Shown in pieces: positions 35,801 through 47,559 of a stretch of 64,000 nt of DNA. The DNA comes from Numida meleagris. Its lineage: Eukaryota; Chordata; Aves; Galliformes; Numididae. A model generated the notes under the pieces. It did not search any database. It worked only from the letters and a program-made list of their open reading frames with translations, and was not told the DNA's origin. Made by a program: the position numbers and the translations under genes. The stretch's first letter is position 1, and each line of letters begins with the position of its first letter. The DNA is taken from assembly GCF_002078875.1 (NCBI RefSeq), contig NC_034414.1:8975993-9039992 (forward strand), given 5' to 3'.

Positions 35801-38800
35801 CCTATCAGTTAACTAAAATTCATTATGTAATTATCTTTTCAGAGATAAAGAGGCTAAACCACTGTTTGTAAACTGCATGAATATGTCTTCTTGGAAAGTG
35901 ATGAAGAAAGGCAAAGAACTGATTATTATTTCGCTATCCTCACACTTTGGTAACGATACTGCTTAGCATCATTGGCAAATTCTATCAACTTATTTCTTTA
36001 TCTTCTACATACTTGTTAAGGATGTTCACTGAGAATCTGTTCCAATGGATTCAAAAGTAGTTGACTTTATGTTCCTTACTGCTCTCACAAAGTGAACCCT
36101 AACCAAAATGAAATCAGTGGGACTAACTGAGCGTAGAGATTTGTAGAAGTAAAAATCAAGTGAAAATCTACCAGTGTTCTGAATGATACCATTCATAATC
36201 ATTCTCTTTCTTTTTTTCTTTTTGTTTCTGTCTGAGTCTGATGTAATACTATGGTTTTCCAAGGAAGCGTGTTGTGATTTATTTGATTTCTAATGTTCAA
36301 CATTAAGTCCATCATATGTGTAATCCAAAGGTAGGACAAGCATTGGGCATGGGGACTTATCTAGCTTTAGATGTTTTAAAGATAGTTCTCTAAATCTAAG
36401 CTGGTGTTCCAGCATTCTTTGTAGTCCATGAGAACAAGCAAATACTGCCAAAAATTGGCTTTGATCCCCACACAGGTGTCCAAAAATGCTGGAGTGAGTA
36501 ACCCTCGAGCTGAATCCCATGTGACTGACAGTGACTACTAAAATCACTGGCTTACCAGGAATCTCCCACTCAGGCAGAATTGTATTAGTTATTTTGGAAG
36601 TTACTTCTGGATGGCAATCTTAGACAGGAGGGGCTACACAGTAGGGATGCTGTCCTTCAGAGGAACCACTTAACAGCTGTACTCCTTTTTAGTAATTGCC
36701 CAGCGTGCTCCAGAAAGGAAACTCAATGAGCCATCCGCTTGTTTAACGTTGTTTTGTTTGTTACTGCCGGTTCTTCTATCCACTAGTTATTTAAAGTTTT
36801 TAAAAACATGTAGGGTTTTTCAGTGATTATATTGCCAAAAGTCAAAATTAAGGCTCTGATAATATCACAGTGCGTTACTGCTGTATGACTGAATCCCTTC
36901 AAAGGGACTATCATATTATCACTATGACCTCAAAAAAATGTTAGTCCTGTTTAATCATTAGAACAAAGAGCTGGAGGCCAGAAAGATCATAATACAACAA
37001 TTAGGGACAGAGAAGAGGCAATAATGTGGTTCATAGAAAACAGAGAGAAGAAAAAACAGTAACTAAGTCTATAGAGTCTTTCCATTTCCTAGCTGATATG
37101 CTGTACAAATTCGTGATATATCCAGTTTCTCCAAAATTTAAGCTTACATTAAAGCAGACCATGTGCCAAGCCATCTTGTTTACAAAAGCTTTTGTCTACA
37201 CAAGGAAACTGACTGATAGAACTCTCATGCAGCTATTCCCGTGCTATTCTAAAAGCTGCAAGGAGTTATTTAGGAGCAACTATTGCGGAAGAGTTTATGC
37301 TACAGTGGTTACACTCATTGCATTCCCTAGAGAAAAAGATCCATTATAATATTCTAAACATGAACTCACTGTAAACTTCTGCAGCATTTTCTCCATGACT
37401 CTACAAGCAGACAGCTTGAAATAATATTCTGAATCATGTTAGTTTTCTGTCTTTGAACAATTAAAATCTAGTGGCATGATGTGGCATGACTTAAAGTGCT
37501 TAGCAAACCTTTTTGATTGGAGACAATTGGAGTTAAACATGAGAAAAAACAGGAATTATTGCAGGGAGAAGAACTTTGAGGAAAGGGAAGAAAAGATGGA
37601 GATGGGGGCAGACAGGGAACAGCAGCACAAGGAAAAGTGGAAAGAAGAAAATCAAAGTGCAAATAACAGGGACAATCAAGATGGGAATGTTACCCCAATT
37701 GAGAAACAGTCACGATAGTAAGCCTGAGATCATTACCACAGTAAAAAAGAATATTATATCCTCTTGATCTTAATTCCAGTATCCCACTGATAGCATTGTG
37801 TATCTTGCTGTAGATTAAGTGTATCGTATAGTCCTAAATTTAGACAAGCAGTCATTAAGTCTGGAATTTGTCCTTCTGCAAAACAACTTTGCACATCCCT
37901 TGTGTAGGTCCCAATGCTAAGACAATGTTTTCTCCACTGTATACCCGTGTTTGTTCTGCCAGGCTTTTCACTATTTTCTTCATTCACTCACAGTATGTCA
38001 AAGCCTAGGTCTGTGACATTTCAATCTGAGTATCCTTTAAAATAACTGTTTTGTTTTGTCTGTTTTGAGCAGTGCAAAGCAACTTGCTGATTGTTTCCGT
38101 AACTGTGGCTGATGTTTCTATCATTCTAGCAAAAGTAAATACTGTGGTAGATTGAAGGAAAACTAAGTTGTTTTCACACTTACATTAGTCACGAGCTGGA
38201 GAGCCAGTGAAATAACAAGGATCCATACTGTACAACAAGGGTCAGAAGGACAGAAAGGACAGAACAGGGAAGCAAAGCTGCATCTATCAGACGTCCCCTG
38301 AGACTGTCTGAGATGGCAAGCCCCTGATCTGTTGGCTTCCCACATAGTTCATAGATGGGTTTTGCACATACTAGCAGGATCAGGAGCTAAGTGATTTTAC
38401 AGGAGCACTGCTCATTTTATTTTCATAATTCAGAAGCTGATGAAATCAAAATCAATCAAAAATATTGTAGTTGTGATAATTGACGAGATGTTGTCTATGT
38501 AATGAAAAATTTAATCTTTGGCGTGTTTTTAATGCTAGTGTATGGATATGTATGCACTTTTACTACCAAAGCTTTTGTATCTGACATTAGGAATAAAGGC
38601 TTTATTTCTTATAGTTTGACTAAGCAATTAATATGTTAAGGAAGTTAGATGAACTTTTTATTCCCAATGTTTCAGCAGGGGAATGAGTCTTCAACAAAAG
38701 CAAGGAAGCCAGGTACTGTAAATGAGTAGATGAAATGGAAAAGGCTCAAGGATGTTAAGGTACTTGAGAAAGAAATGGAAGAATTCTATAGAGGATGAGA

Positions 38801-41800
38801 CTGAAATCATAGGACGAGATCTGAGTTAGCTGCAGTGTCAGCAGAGATTTGAGAAAGTGAGATGGACAGGAGAGACTCTATGGCTAGGGCTCTAAGAGAA
38901 GTGTTCTAGATAACTCCAGATGATATGGCATCTGCTTGTAAAAAGTGATTTAGGATAGTAAAGAAGCTCTGTATAGTAAATGTACATTGTATTTCTCAGG
39001 TTATCAAAAACAAGAGCAGTTATGTTGTTAAAATGCATGTGATGTGTGCTATAGTGTGTACACTTATCAGGCACTTCAGAAAGTGTAAAATGTAACTCCA
39101 ACTACAGTTTTGCAGAAAGTGCCTCAGTTTTGAAAAGCAGAGGCAGATCAGCTGTATTTGGAAAGGGGGAACAGAAAACACCTGTGCCCAGGAAGTGCAT
39201 GTACCAGGGAAGCTGACAGAAGAGGTAATGCTAAGTAAAACTTGGTGCTAGTGACACAAGCGGAATGAAATCCGGAATGAAAGTTAGGGAAGCATATATT
39301 GGTGCAGTTTGGACAAATCTACCAGAAAGCCAATATCATTAATGTAAAACTGGATGTTTCAGATAGATCCAATTTCAAATTTGATCAAATATACATAACT
39401 GTTGAGATGTAGTAGTATCTGAAAAGCCAACAAGACAATAGGTCTCAGAAAACAAGTGTCAATAAGGAAATTATTAGCAAAGAGATTATGCTGGGCAGCA
39501 CTCCAGAGCAACCAATGTTAGAGTCAGTGTTACTGGTAGCTTTCATCAGTGACCCGAAAGTAGAAACAGTGGGTCAGATTTCATGTGGTTTGGCGTTAAT
39601 ATGTTAAACTCATTGTTGAAAATGTGGTGAAGATGCAGAATAGATACATAAACTCTGTTTCAAGGCTAGAGGAAATGAGCTTGCAGTGGGAGTCTTATGG
39701 CATAGCTAGAAAGTACTGCTGAGTTCCTCTGTCTCATCTCTGCCCTCGGGCTGATCCTGCTCACGGCCTTGTCCCTTTCACCTTCCTCACCATATAATGA
39801 GCTTATTCAGATCAATAAACCTAGAGAAAGGTATTCTCTTTTCTGGAGGAGGTGCATCAACTGTTTTTCCTCTAGTTTCCTCACTTGGCACAGTGAGAGA
39901 AGCAGCAAAGCTGGTCCAAGGGCAGCAGTAAGAATATGTGGACAGGAGTAAGAGGAGGGGAAGGAAACGCAGCCAGCTGCTTTGGGAGGCAGTGGGGCGT
40001 TATGGCAGCACAGGTATCTCAGGTAACTGCAACTGTTAGCCACACAATGCATTTTCTTTGTACAAAGAGAGACCCAGGGTGACTAGGTGAGTTCATAAAA
40101 AACTTCTCTTATGTCTCCGGGACATAAGAGCTCTTTAATATCATAGAAAGAAGGGAAAATGAGAAGCAGGTGCTATAAACCAGAAAATTCAAATGAGAAG
40201 TTACACATGCTTTTACTGGTGCGTATCAATGCTAGGGGAAGTGGTTGATTTTCTACTTCTTGATGATCTTACTTTGAAACAGTTTACTTTTCTGGAAGTC
40301 AAAAATAGTTGCGGTTCTAAATATAGCGATAAATGGATAAAACTTAATAGCCCTGACAAACAATAAATAGATCAGGTCCAACCAAGAGATCTGTTGGTTC
40401 ATTCTGGTCTTCAAGTCTCCAAAGCTACAAAATTATGTAGACAGCTTTGTCTTCCTCATCCTAGGTTTGTACTGCTGCTCTCTGCATATGTTTTAAATGC
40501 ATGTCTGAAAGCCAGAGGCTTTTCTTCTTCTTTTTTTTTCCTTTTTTTTTTCTTGGTTTAAACACTAACTGGAGACTGAAAACATCTCTGTTTCTCCAAG
40601 CCTGGAAAAATGCGGAAAGATTATATTACCAAAGGGAGAAAGAGGGGAAAAAAAAAAAGAGAAGAAGGAATACTGTGTACCCAACAAAACAGGAGCAAGA
40701 ATGCAGGAATGTAAATGTGTTACAGGCTGTTATTAGGATTTTGGACAGAAAAATATGAAATAAAAGACTGAAAAGTTGGAAAGGCGTAATAAGATACAGT
40801 CTGTTTAAGCTGGAAATTGTCTTCCCTAGATTGCTAAGGTGACAGGAAGAAATTATGAAATGTCAGTCATATTTGTTTTAAATGTGGAAGTTTCCACTAA
40901 AATGCCTATGTTTTTTATTTTTTTTAAGGAAGTGCCCTGGGGAATTATAGAAAAATGAGCTTTATTAAGTGTTCATGGCCATCTGAACTACCCACCCATC
41001 CAGTATAAATGTGTTCTGGCAAAATATGTGTTTGTGTTGCCATGGCCTTTCCCATGATGTTATTTTCTTAAGCAAAAGCATTTTTGTAGCTGAGATCTTA
41101 ACAAGGACACAGGCAAAGCTCCATGATTCAGTCCTTGAAGAGAAAAATAATTATTTGGAGGGAATGGTGAAGGAAAGAGACTCAGAGGGGGGAGAGAGCA
41201 GAAGACTTAGATGTCTAGTGGTGACTCTCACTCAACATCAGCAGTGATGACTTCCTCTAATGACTCCGTTTCCATGGGAGAGTCATACCACCTCTGCCAA
41301 CCCTACAGGAACACTGAGGGGCATCCTCAGTGAAGGGAAAATGTCCTTTTGAAAAATAATAAACTATATGCCTTAGTTACAGCCTTACTCTGATCAAGTC
41401 AGAGGGCTCTGCCCTGTACACAGGGTATACAGGGACTACACAAAAATATTTCCCCTAGGTCTGTGTGGGTAGGAATTGATTTATATGTTGGACTTTTTTC
41501 CTCCTTTGCCTCAGGGAAGATCCCGCCTAAGGGTTTCATATCGTTTTCTGTCCTCTGGCAAGTGAAAATGATTGTAAAGTTTACATTGTTTAATGATTTA
41601 TATTCTGGTTTTAGATGAGCAACAAAGTGTTTGATCGTAAAAACTAGGAGCTGGCTACATGAACACTGAACAACATTATTATGTACTTAGTATACGTCAC
41701 AGCAACTAAAGCAAAACTTAATAGGTTGATTACACAGAGAGCATAAGAAGAAGCAGATATTGATTGACCCTTTCACTACATTTCTTCCCAAATTCCTGTA

Positions 41801-44190
41801 ATCATCAGTCTGAGCTAGAGGTCACATCTGAATCCTTTTGTATTCATCAAAGAGCCATTAATTTCTTTCTGAAGGAATAAAAGATGAAACAGAACAGCAG
41901 GACCAAAGGCTGGGGCTTAGCTCTCATAGGATTTCTGCAGGACTCGGACATTTTCCTTCCTTCTCTCAAACTGCCTTCAAATGCAGGTAGCTCCAGGATT
42001 CACAGCAGAACACTGATGTCACCAGAGAGAGTAAAAGGAGTAAGATCCATGTAGGAGAGAACCCATTACCAAAAAAATCATAAGAAAAAATAAAAACAGA
42101 ACAGTCCTCTTGGATCATCTTATCCCAAAAGACCTTAATTTTCCTCCTAATACAAGCTACATTGTGAGATGGTGACCAGTACTACTTCTCAAAGCAGCAC
42201 AGTCCACATCTCGCTGATACCTGAATGTAACACCATGTTAGTACAGATCAATTACAGAACTATGGCAAAACAAACAAATCAACATGGAAAACTTTTTTTT
42301 TTACCTTTAAATAAAATTGGTTGCCTGGAAACTAAGAAGCAAACAGCATTTGATAGAAATAACAGAATATACTGCATCTTTGCCCAAAAAATGTATGATG
42401 TATACACTACACTTTACTGCTGAGATCCATTCAGTTGTATGCTCCAGCACTGAGATTTCTTTTAGAAATCTCAGGAGCAGAGCTCTTCTCAGTCTCTGGG
42501 AGCCAATTCCTCAGCCTACCACTTCACAGTAAGAAGTTCTTCCTGTTTAACCTGAAATTTACTTGCCATCTTACTGATCTTGTTATTTTCAATACATCTT
42601 ACTTGTTCATATTCACACACACGTGAAAATAATGAAGTATCTAAGTCAAAGCTGAAGATCCACAGAAAGGAGAACTTGACCTTTTATAGCAAGGTTGAAT
42701 CAGGCTTTCTTTATGCAACTAATTCCAATGAACTTAAGACTACTTAGTGGAAAGTAGCAAACTTATACAATTAATAACACTTGTCATATATTAGATTTCT
42801 TTTTTACATAGCCTTTTGAAAATTAGATCAGAAAGAATTCTAAATTAAAATTGAATCAATTAAGTGTCCTGCTTTTGCAATTCAGGAGAAATCTGTCTGA
42901 TGCTTGAAGCAGTACTGGAACTGCGTATTGTGGGATGTGTCTGGCTCGTGGTCCTTAGTGGATTTAGTTGTCACTATGATGGAAGTTTACAATCTACATA
43001 CAGCAAGAAATTAACCTGGAAAAAGGTTCCAGAACAGAGGGAGAGGGAACAGACTACAGGGAATAACAAGGCTTGCACGAGAACAGCAAGAGTAATTCAG
43101 AGCATGATACTCCCTCCCTCCCACATTTGAAAGTTCATGCAGACAGGAATTCGGAGATAATGGGGAACCAAAAGTGATCTAGAGGCTGGTGACAGGACTA
43201 TAATTTGAGTAACTGTAATTCCTCAGGTTGCCTGTAAGAACTCTTGAGAGAGATTCTCATTCACATGCATTTGCTCTCTTGGAGTTCAAAGTATTTAGAG
43301 CAAAAAGATCTCCATGAACTACCCCCACTCTACAGATGGCTATATTAGTGAAAGCTCCTACTAGCTTTATCTTCTAAAGGATTGGTCTTCAATCTGACAC
43401 AGCTGAAGTGGATATGCATTTAATTCAGCCATTCCTACTGCTGCCATAAGTCCTATTGCTGGGCTGGGCCAGACTATCTCCATCTGCAAATGTGAGTTAG
43501 CCTCCTTTGAATCTGATTGTGTAAGACTAATTCTAATGACTTAAACATCTGAATAGATAAAAATAAAAGTGCATTTTTGTGTGATGGGAAAGTTAAGCTA
43601 AATTAACCTTGTGAAAAATGAAGGCCTATAAAATAGTCCACCATTAACAAAATGCTCAAGAACGTAATGTTGTTACAATTAAATTTCAAGTACATACATT
43701 TTTATTATGAAAGTTAATAGTATATTTAATGAATATAGAATTTTGGGGAATGACATACTCTACTGAATTCCTGAACATCAGAGGTAAGTTTTGGGGTTCC
43801 TACGGTAAAAAATCAAAGCTGGCTAACCTATGAAGTATCTAGAATTGTCCCAGTTTGTTTAATAGAAGACCTTTTCTTTCATTAGATACTTTTAAATTGT
43901 TCTTATAGAGAACCTGTGGGGAGCTTTCTGAGCCTTTTCTAAGTTGGAATACCAATCACTCAGACAAATTGCTTTGTCTTAAAACCAAAGAAAATGAGCA
44001 AGTATTTTACAATACATACTGTTTACATACATACGTTTTACAATTGCATACTGTAATCATTTTGAAGTGTATTATGTACTTCCCAATATGCACGTGGGAT
44101 CAATCAGTCCTCCAGTTCTCCTCAGAGCTTCAGTTAATATTTAAACGAGCAGTAAGATAATTCTTGTTAAGGTCTTGAAAATAGCAGTGG
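29880..44190. other. Intergenic, 14 kb, no gene and few repeats seen
   Basis: No coherent exon series, RNA gene or recent CR1 could be identified. The stretch is AT-rich with scattered A/T tracts, an AT-rich patch at about 32904-32937 and a 29-bp tandem duplication at 32977. Such a low-repeat stretch between two regulated genes may carry enhancers, but nothing in the sequence alone shows it. Confidence 0.55.
32977..33031. repeat. 29-bp tandem duplication
   Basis: ATCACGTTAGTCCTTCTGAT occurs twice, 29 bp apart (32977 and 33006). The second copy is followed by CGCT where the first has TGCT. Confidence 0.85.
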
Positions 44191-44195
44191 AAGAT

Positions 44196-44370
44196 CACAG
44201 AATCATAGAACATCCTGAGTGGGAAGGGGCCTGAAAGGATCTTTGAGTCTAGGACTACTATTCAAACCCTGTGACTGAGATCATTGTCCAAACACTTCCT
44301 GAACTCCAACAAGCCTGGTACTGGGACCACTTCCCTAGGTCCTGTTCCCAACCTGTCTTCTTAATCGTGG
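44196..44370 (-). mobile_element. Old CR1 fragment
   Basis: It begins TCACAGAATCATAGAACATC, with GAGTGGGAAGGGGCCTGAAA and later the CACTTCCTGAACTCCAACA block, as in a diverged CR1 3' end of another subfamily than the copies above. It is in reverse orientation. Confidence 0.85.
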
Positions 44371-44374
44371 GAAA

Positions 44375-47340
44375 GCTGTTAAAAAACAACCATTTATTTG
44401 ATGTCTCCATGGTTTGTTGGTCAATTCATGAGCTGTCCTTTAAGACCTACTGTCAGGAGCTCTACATGGAGATGCAAATGAGCGTGGAAGGTGCCCGTTA
44501 TTTCTCTGTTGAGTATAATTCTACAAATAAGAGAGGTAGAGCAGGCTATGCAGAACCACAGAGGAGGCTTTGAGCTACTTTCCCCTATTATTTTCTAAGA
44601 TAATTACATGAAAGATACTTCAGTTTTATTTGATGCATGACTGGAACAGTCTTCTAGTTTAGGGACGGAGACTACTCTGCTCTAATACTTTGTTTGGGGC
44701 AGATTAGAAAGAGATGAATGAGTCCTCGCTGTGTTTTTCCTATCATTAAATGAGCTAAGGCTTAACAGAATATGAAAACTATGTCTAGTCTGGCTTGCAT
44801 CTTTATGTTATGCAGTTAAAATTTTGCAAACATTTCTTATAAAACGCACTTTGAACACTTACGACCTAGCTTGTGTTTACATTCAGATAATAATATAAGC
44901 TGAACTACAGTACTGCAGTTTTGTGTCTCATGTTTTAGAAGAGAATGATCTGATAGTGTATTTCACTTTGAATCAACAATTCAGTAACAAAAGTTTAAGT
45001 TCAGCATTTGTCCATTGCTTTTTAAATCAAAGGACTTCTGCCAATATATACCGTAAATAGTCTAAGAACAAGTGTTACCATTCAGAGAGAGTCATTATTC
45101 ACATCCCACCTTAAGTGGAATTAAGTTATCTGTTGAGATTCATAAACAACATGCTGTTAATTTCTTATATAAAAATGACAGTGGATAACATCCAAGAGTT
45201 GGGAAGCCTTTCTGCCAACAATTGTCACCTCCACTGCAAGGACAATTGAAATGCATGAAAAAATGCTTGCAAATCACCACATTCTGTAATGTAACCAGAA
45301 TCAGCCCTGGTTTTATAATGGGCCATTTAAAAAATGGCTGGCTGGATTATCCGGGTTTATCTGATGTGGATATTAAACAGCAATCAGACAGATAGGCTGT
45401 TGAAGGCACCATCAGTTAAATTTACCTGTGTTTGTGAGTCAATGCCTTCACATGCTAGGGGAACAAGTGCTGAACTTCAAAGAGAAGTACAAATATCTGT
45501 CATGGTGACTGTCAATCACTTGTCTGCAGCAAATCAAAATAGGTACCCAAAAGTTTGATTTCAAAGTGAACATTGCCTCCAAAATTTTAAAAAGCCAGAG
45601 AACTGGCAAACCCATCAGACAGATGTGAGTTTGGAAACATTGTTATGGCGTTAGTTTAATATTGGTTGCATTTTTATCCCTGTAAAGATCATGACATAGC
45701 CAATATTCACATCCAAATTCGGTGTTTGTCCTTTTTGTCCGAAGGACTTTTGCCAAACCATTAAGTTTCTGGTCTAAAGTTGGAAGAGCTACCAGAATAT
45801 GCTACCCTAATACTTATGAATTATATAATTTCAAGTCCATTTTAAATAGTGTCGTTATATCTAAGTAACTGGGACAATCCGGAAATTAAGTACACTGTCA
45901 ATCTAATCAGTTACTGCAAAGGGCACCAACTACCTTAGTACACTGTGATTCCTTGTTGATGTTGCTCAGTTGATGCCAATGGCAAGTGATCTCTGTTTTC
46001 CAATTCTTAGAATTGGCATCTCTGGATCAGAAATCTCCAGTGTAGTCGAGAATAGTTTACTGTGCTGATAATGTTTTTGGGATGAAATCTCAGTTCCACG
46101 CACGTCAATGCAAATTTGCAACTTTTGCTTAATACAGCTGAATGAAGGGTAATTTATTGGGATTGGGTTTGCTTTGGTTTATTTTTGTTGATGTTTTTGG
46201 TGTGTTTTCGCTTGTGAGTTTTTTTTAGTTGATTTTGTCCTAAACCAAATTAGCCATCAAGGTGTTATCTGTTCTGGGAAGCAGTGAAATCTCTTGTTCT
46301 TCTCTCTGTGGGATTTCCTGTTATTGCATGAATGAAAAATACAGAAAACATGCTCTATCTCTTGGAACCTTCAGAAAGGAAACTGAGGCCAGGGAACACA
46401 TGTGCTTTCAGTAGATTTTGATATAGTTACATGACTGGAAGGTTGGTTTGAGTATGCATATTATCTGAGACAGCAATTATAAAACTAAGCCACTCCAGGT
46501 CACAACAGCCACACTTCTTGTTGCTGGGCCATTGTGCAGAGCGTGCCTTGGGAGATATCCCAAGGATACCTACAGAGTATGAAGGGAGTACGCAGCCAAG
46601 AAAAGTAGGAAGTGTTCTGGAGTGGAGGAAGGGACACTGTTTTCTGTTTTTAATCTATAGAAATCCGAGAAAGGCAACAAAAATGAAAAAGTAGGAGGAC
46701 TGAATCTAGGGAAAGGGGAGTAACAGTATGTTTTTACATCAAGAACAGTCACAGTAGACCATTGTTTAAACCCTGGAATTTCATTATTCTTACTTCAGCT
46801 GGCAGTCTGTTAGGAGAGTCCTCCTGAGCCCTGGGTATCCTGGCAAGTTTGGAGAAATGCAGTTTTTCCCATTTCCACTATTGCAAAAGTAACGGTTTCC
46901 TTGCCAGAAACACTGACTAGTAGAAAGCTACATGTCTGCAGCTAGAGTAAGGACAGAGGTGAGCTGCTGCTTCAGAAACCCAGAAGGGAGTAACTGGACT
47001 TCTGCTAGACCAAGAAGTCTCTGAATGTAGGCACTGAAGGCAGTTTGCTCTGTTCCCAAAGATTCCTTCAAAGTGCAGCATCAAAGCCTCTGCTGTAATA
47101 TACAAACTCGCTTTCCAAAAGTTAACTGCTCTCTGCCAGAAGACACTGGTTTCTGTCTCATCATTTCCTCCAGAGCTTTCAAAAGGAGGACATAGGCATG
47201 TCAGTGGAGCCACAAGAAGGGGGTGGTTTGTCTTGCCTGGCAACCCTTGAAAACCCAAGTTCTCCCTCACACTTTTTTGCTATGCTCTGTTTGAAAACGT
47301 GTCACTGCTTGCAGGCAGTATACATTGCTTTTTACTGCTT
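44375..47340. other. Intergenic, no recognisable gene
   Basis: Only short open frames are present on either strand. I found no confident companion exon for the glucagon-like segment here. Confidence 0.5.
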
Positions 47341-47343
47341 CAG

Positions 47344-47469
47344 TAGAAATGCCCATCCTGGCAAAATGCAGTGAGACAAGCTGTGATGCCACCGTGAAGA
47401 AAACACTGTCAGCCATGGATTTTGTCCAGTGGCTGGTTATGAAGGGGAGCAGAAATTACAACTCTCGAG
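47344..47469 (+). pseudogene. Candidate relic exon of a glucagon-family peptide hormone gene
   Basis: This 126-bp segment has an acceptor-like left edge (TTTTTACTGCTTCAG|) and a right edge reading CGAG|GTGAAAG. It is open in one frame if spliced as phase 1 to phase 1. At 47376-47459 it reads TS....(10 residues)..AMDFVQWLV, with R-N-x-N shortly after. DFVQWL is identical to the C-terminal core of glucagon, and Thr-Ser and Ala sit at the same distances from it as Thr7-Ser8 and Ala19 of glucagon. The N-terminal His and the GTF residues expected before Thr-Ser are absent. The frame continues over the would-be donor into GESFTSSLP and a stop (TAG), which weakly recalls the start of a second GLP-like peptide. 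Because key N-terminal residues are lost, I call it a relic if real. Chance similarity is not excluded. Confidence 0.3.
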
Positions 47470-47559
47470 GTGAAAGTTTTACTTCTTCCTTGCCATAGCT
47501 GATGCTCCTCTCTGAGTTAAAGTGTGCCTTGCTATTCCAGTGGGACTAAGAAGTCCTTC

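Noticed and set aside
37476..37718. 80-codon charged frame rich in Glu, Lys and Asn
   Set aside because: It arises from purine-rich sequence, and its low-complexity composition explains the open frame.
46917..47270. 117-codon minus-strand frame next to the glucagon-like segment
   Set aside because: No motif found, and it lies on the strand opposite to the candidate exon. Treated as chance.
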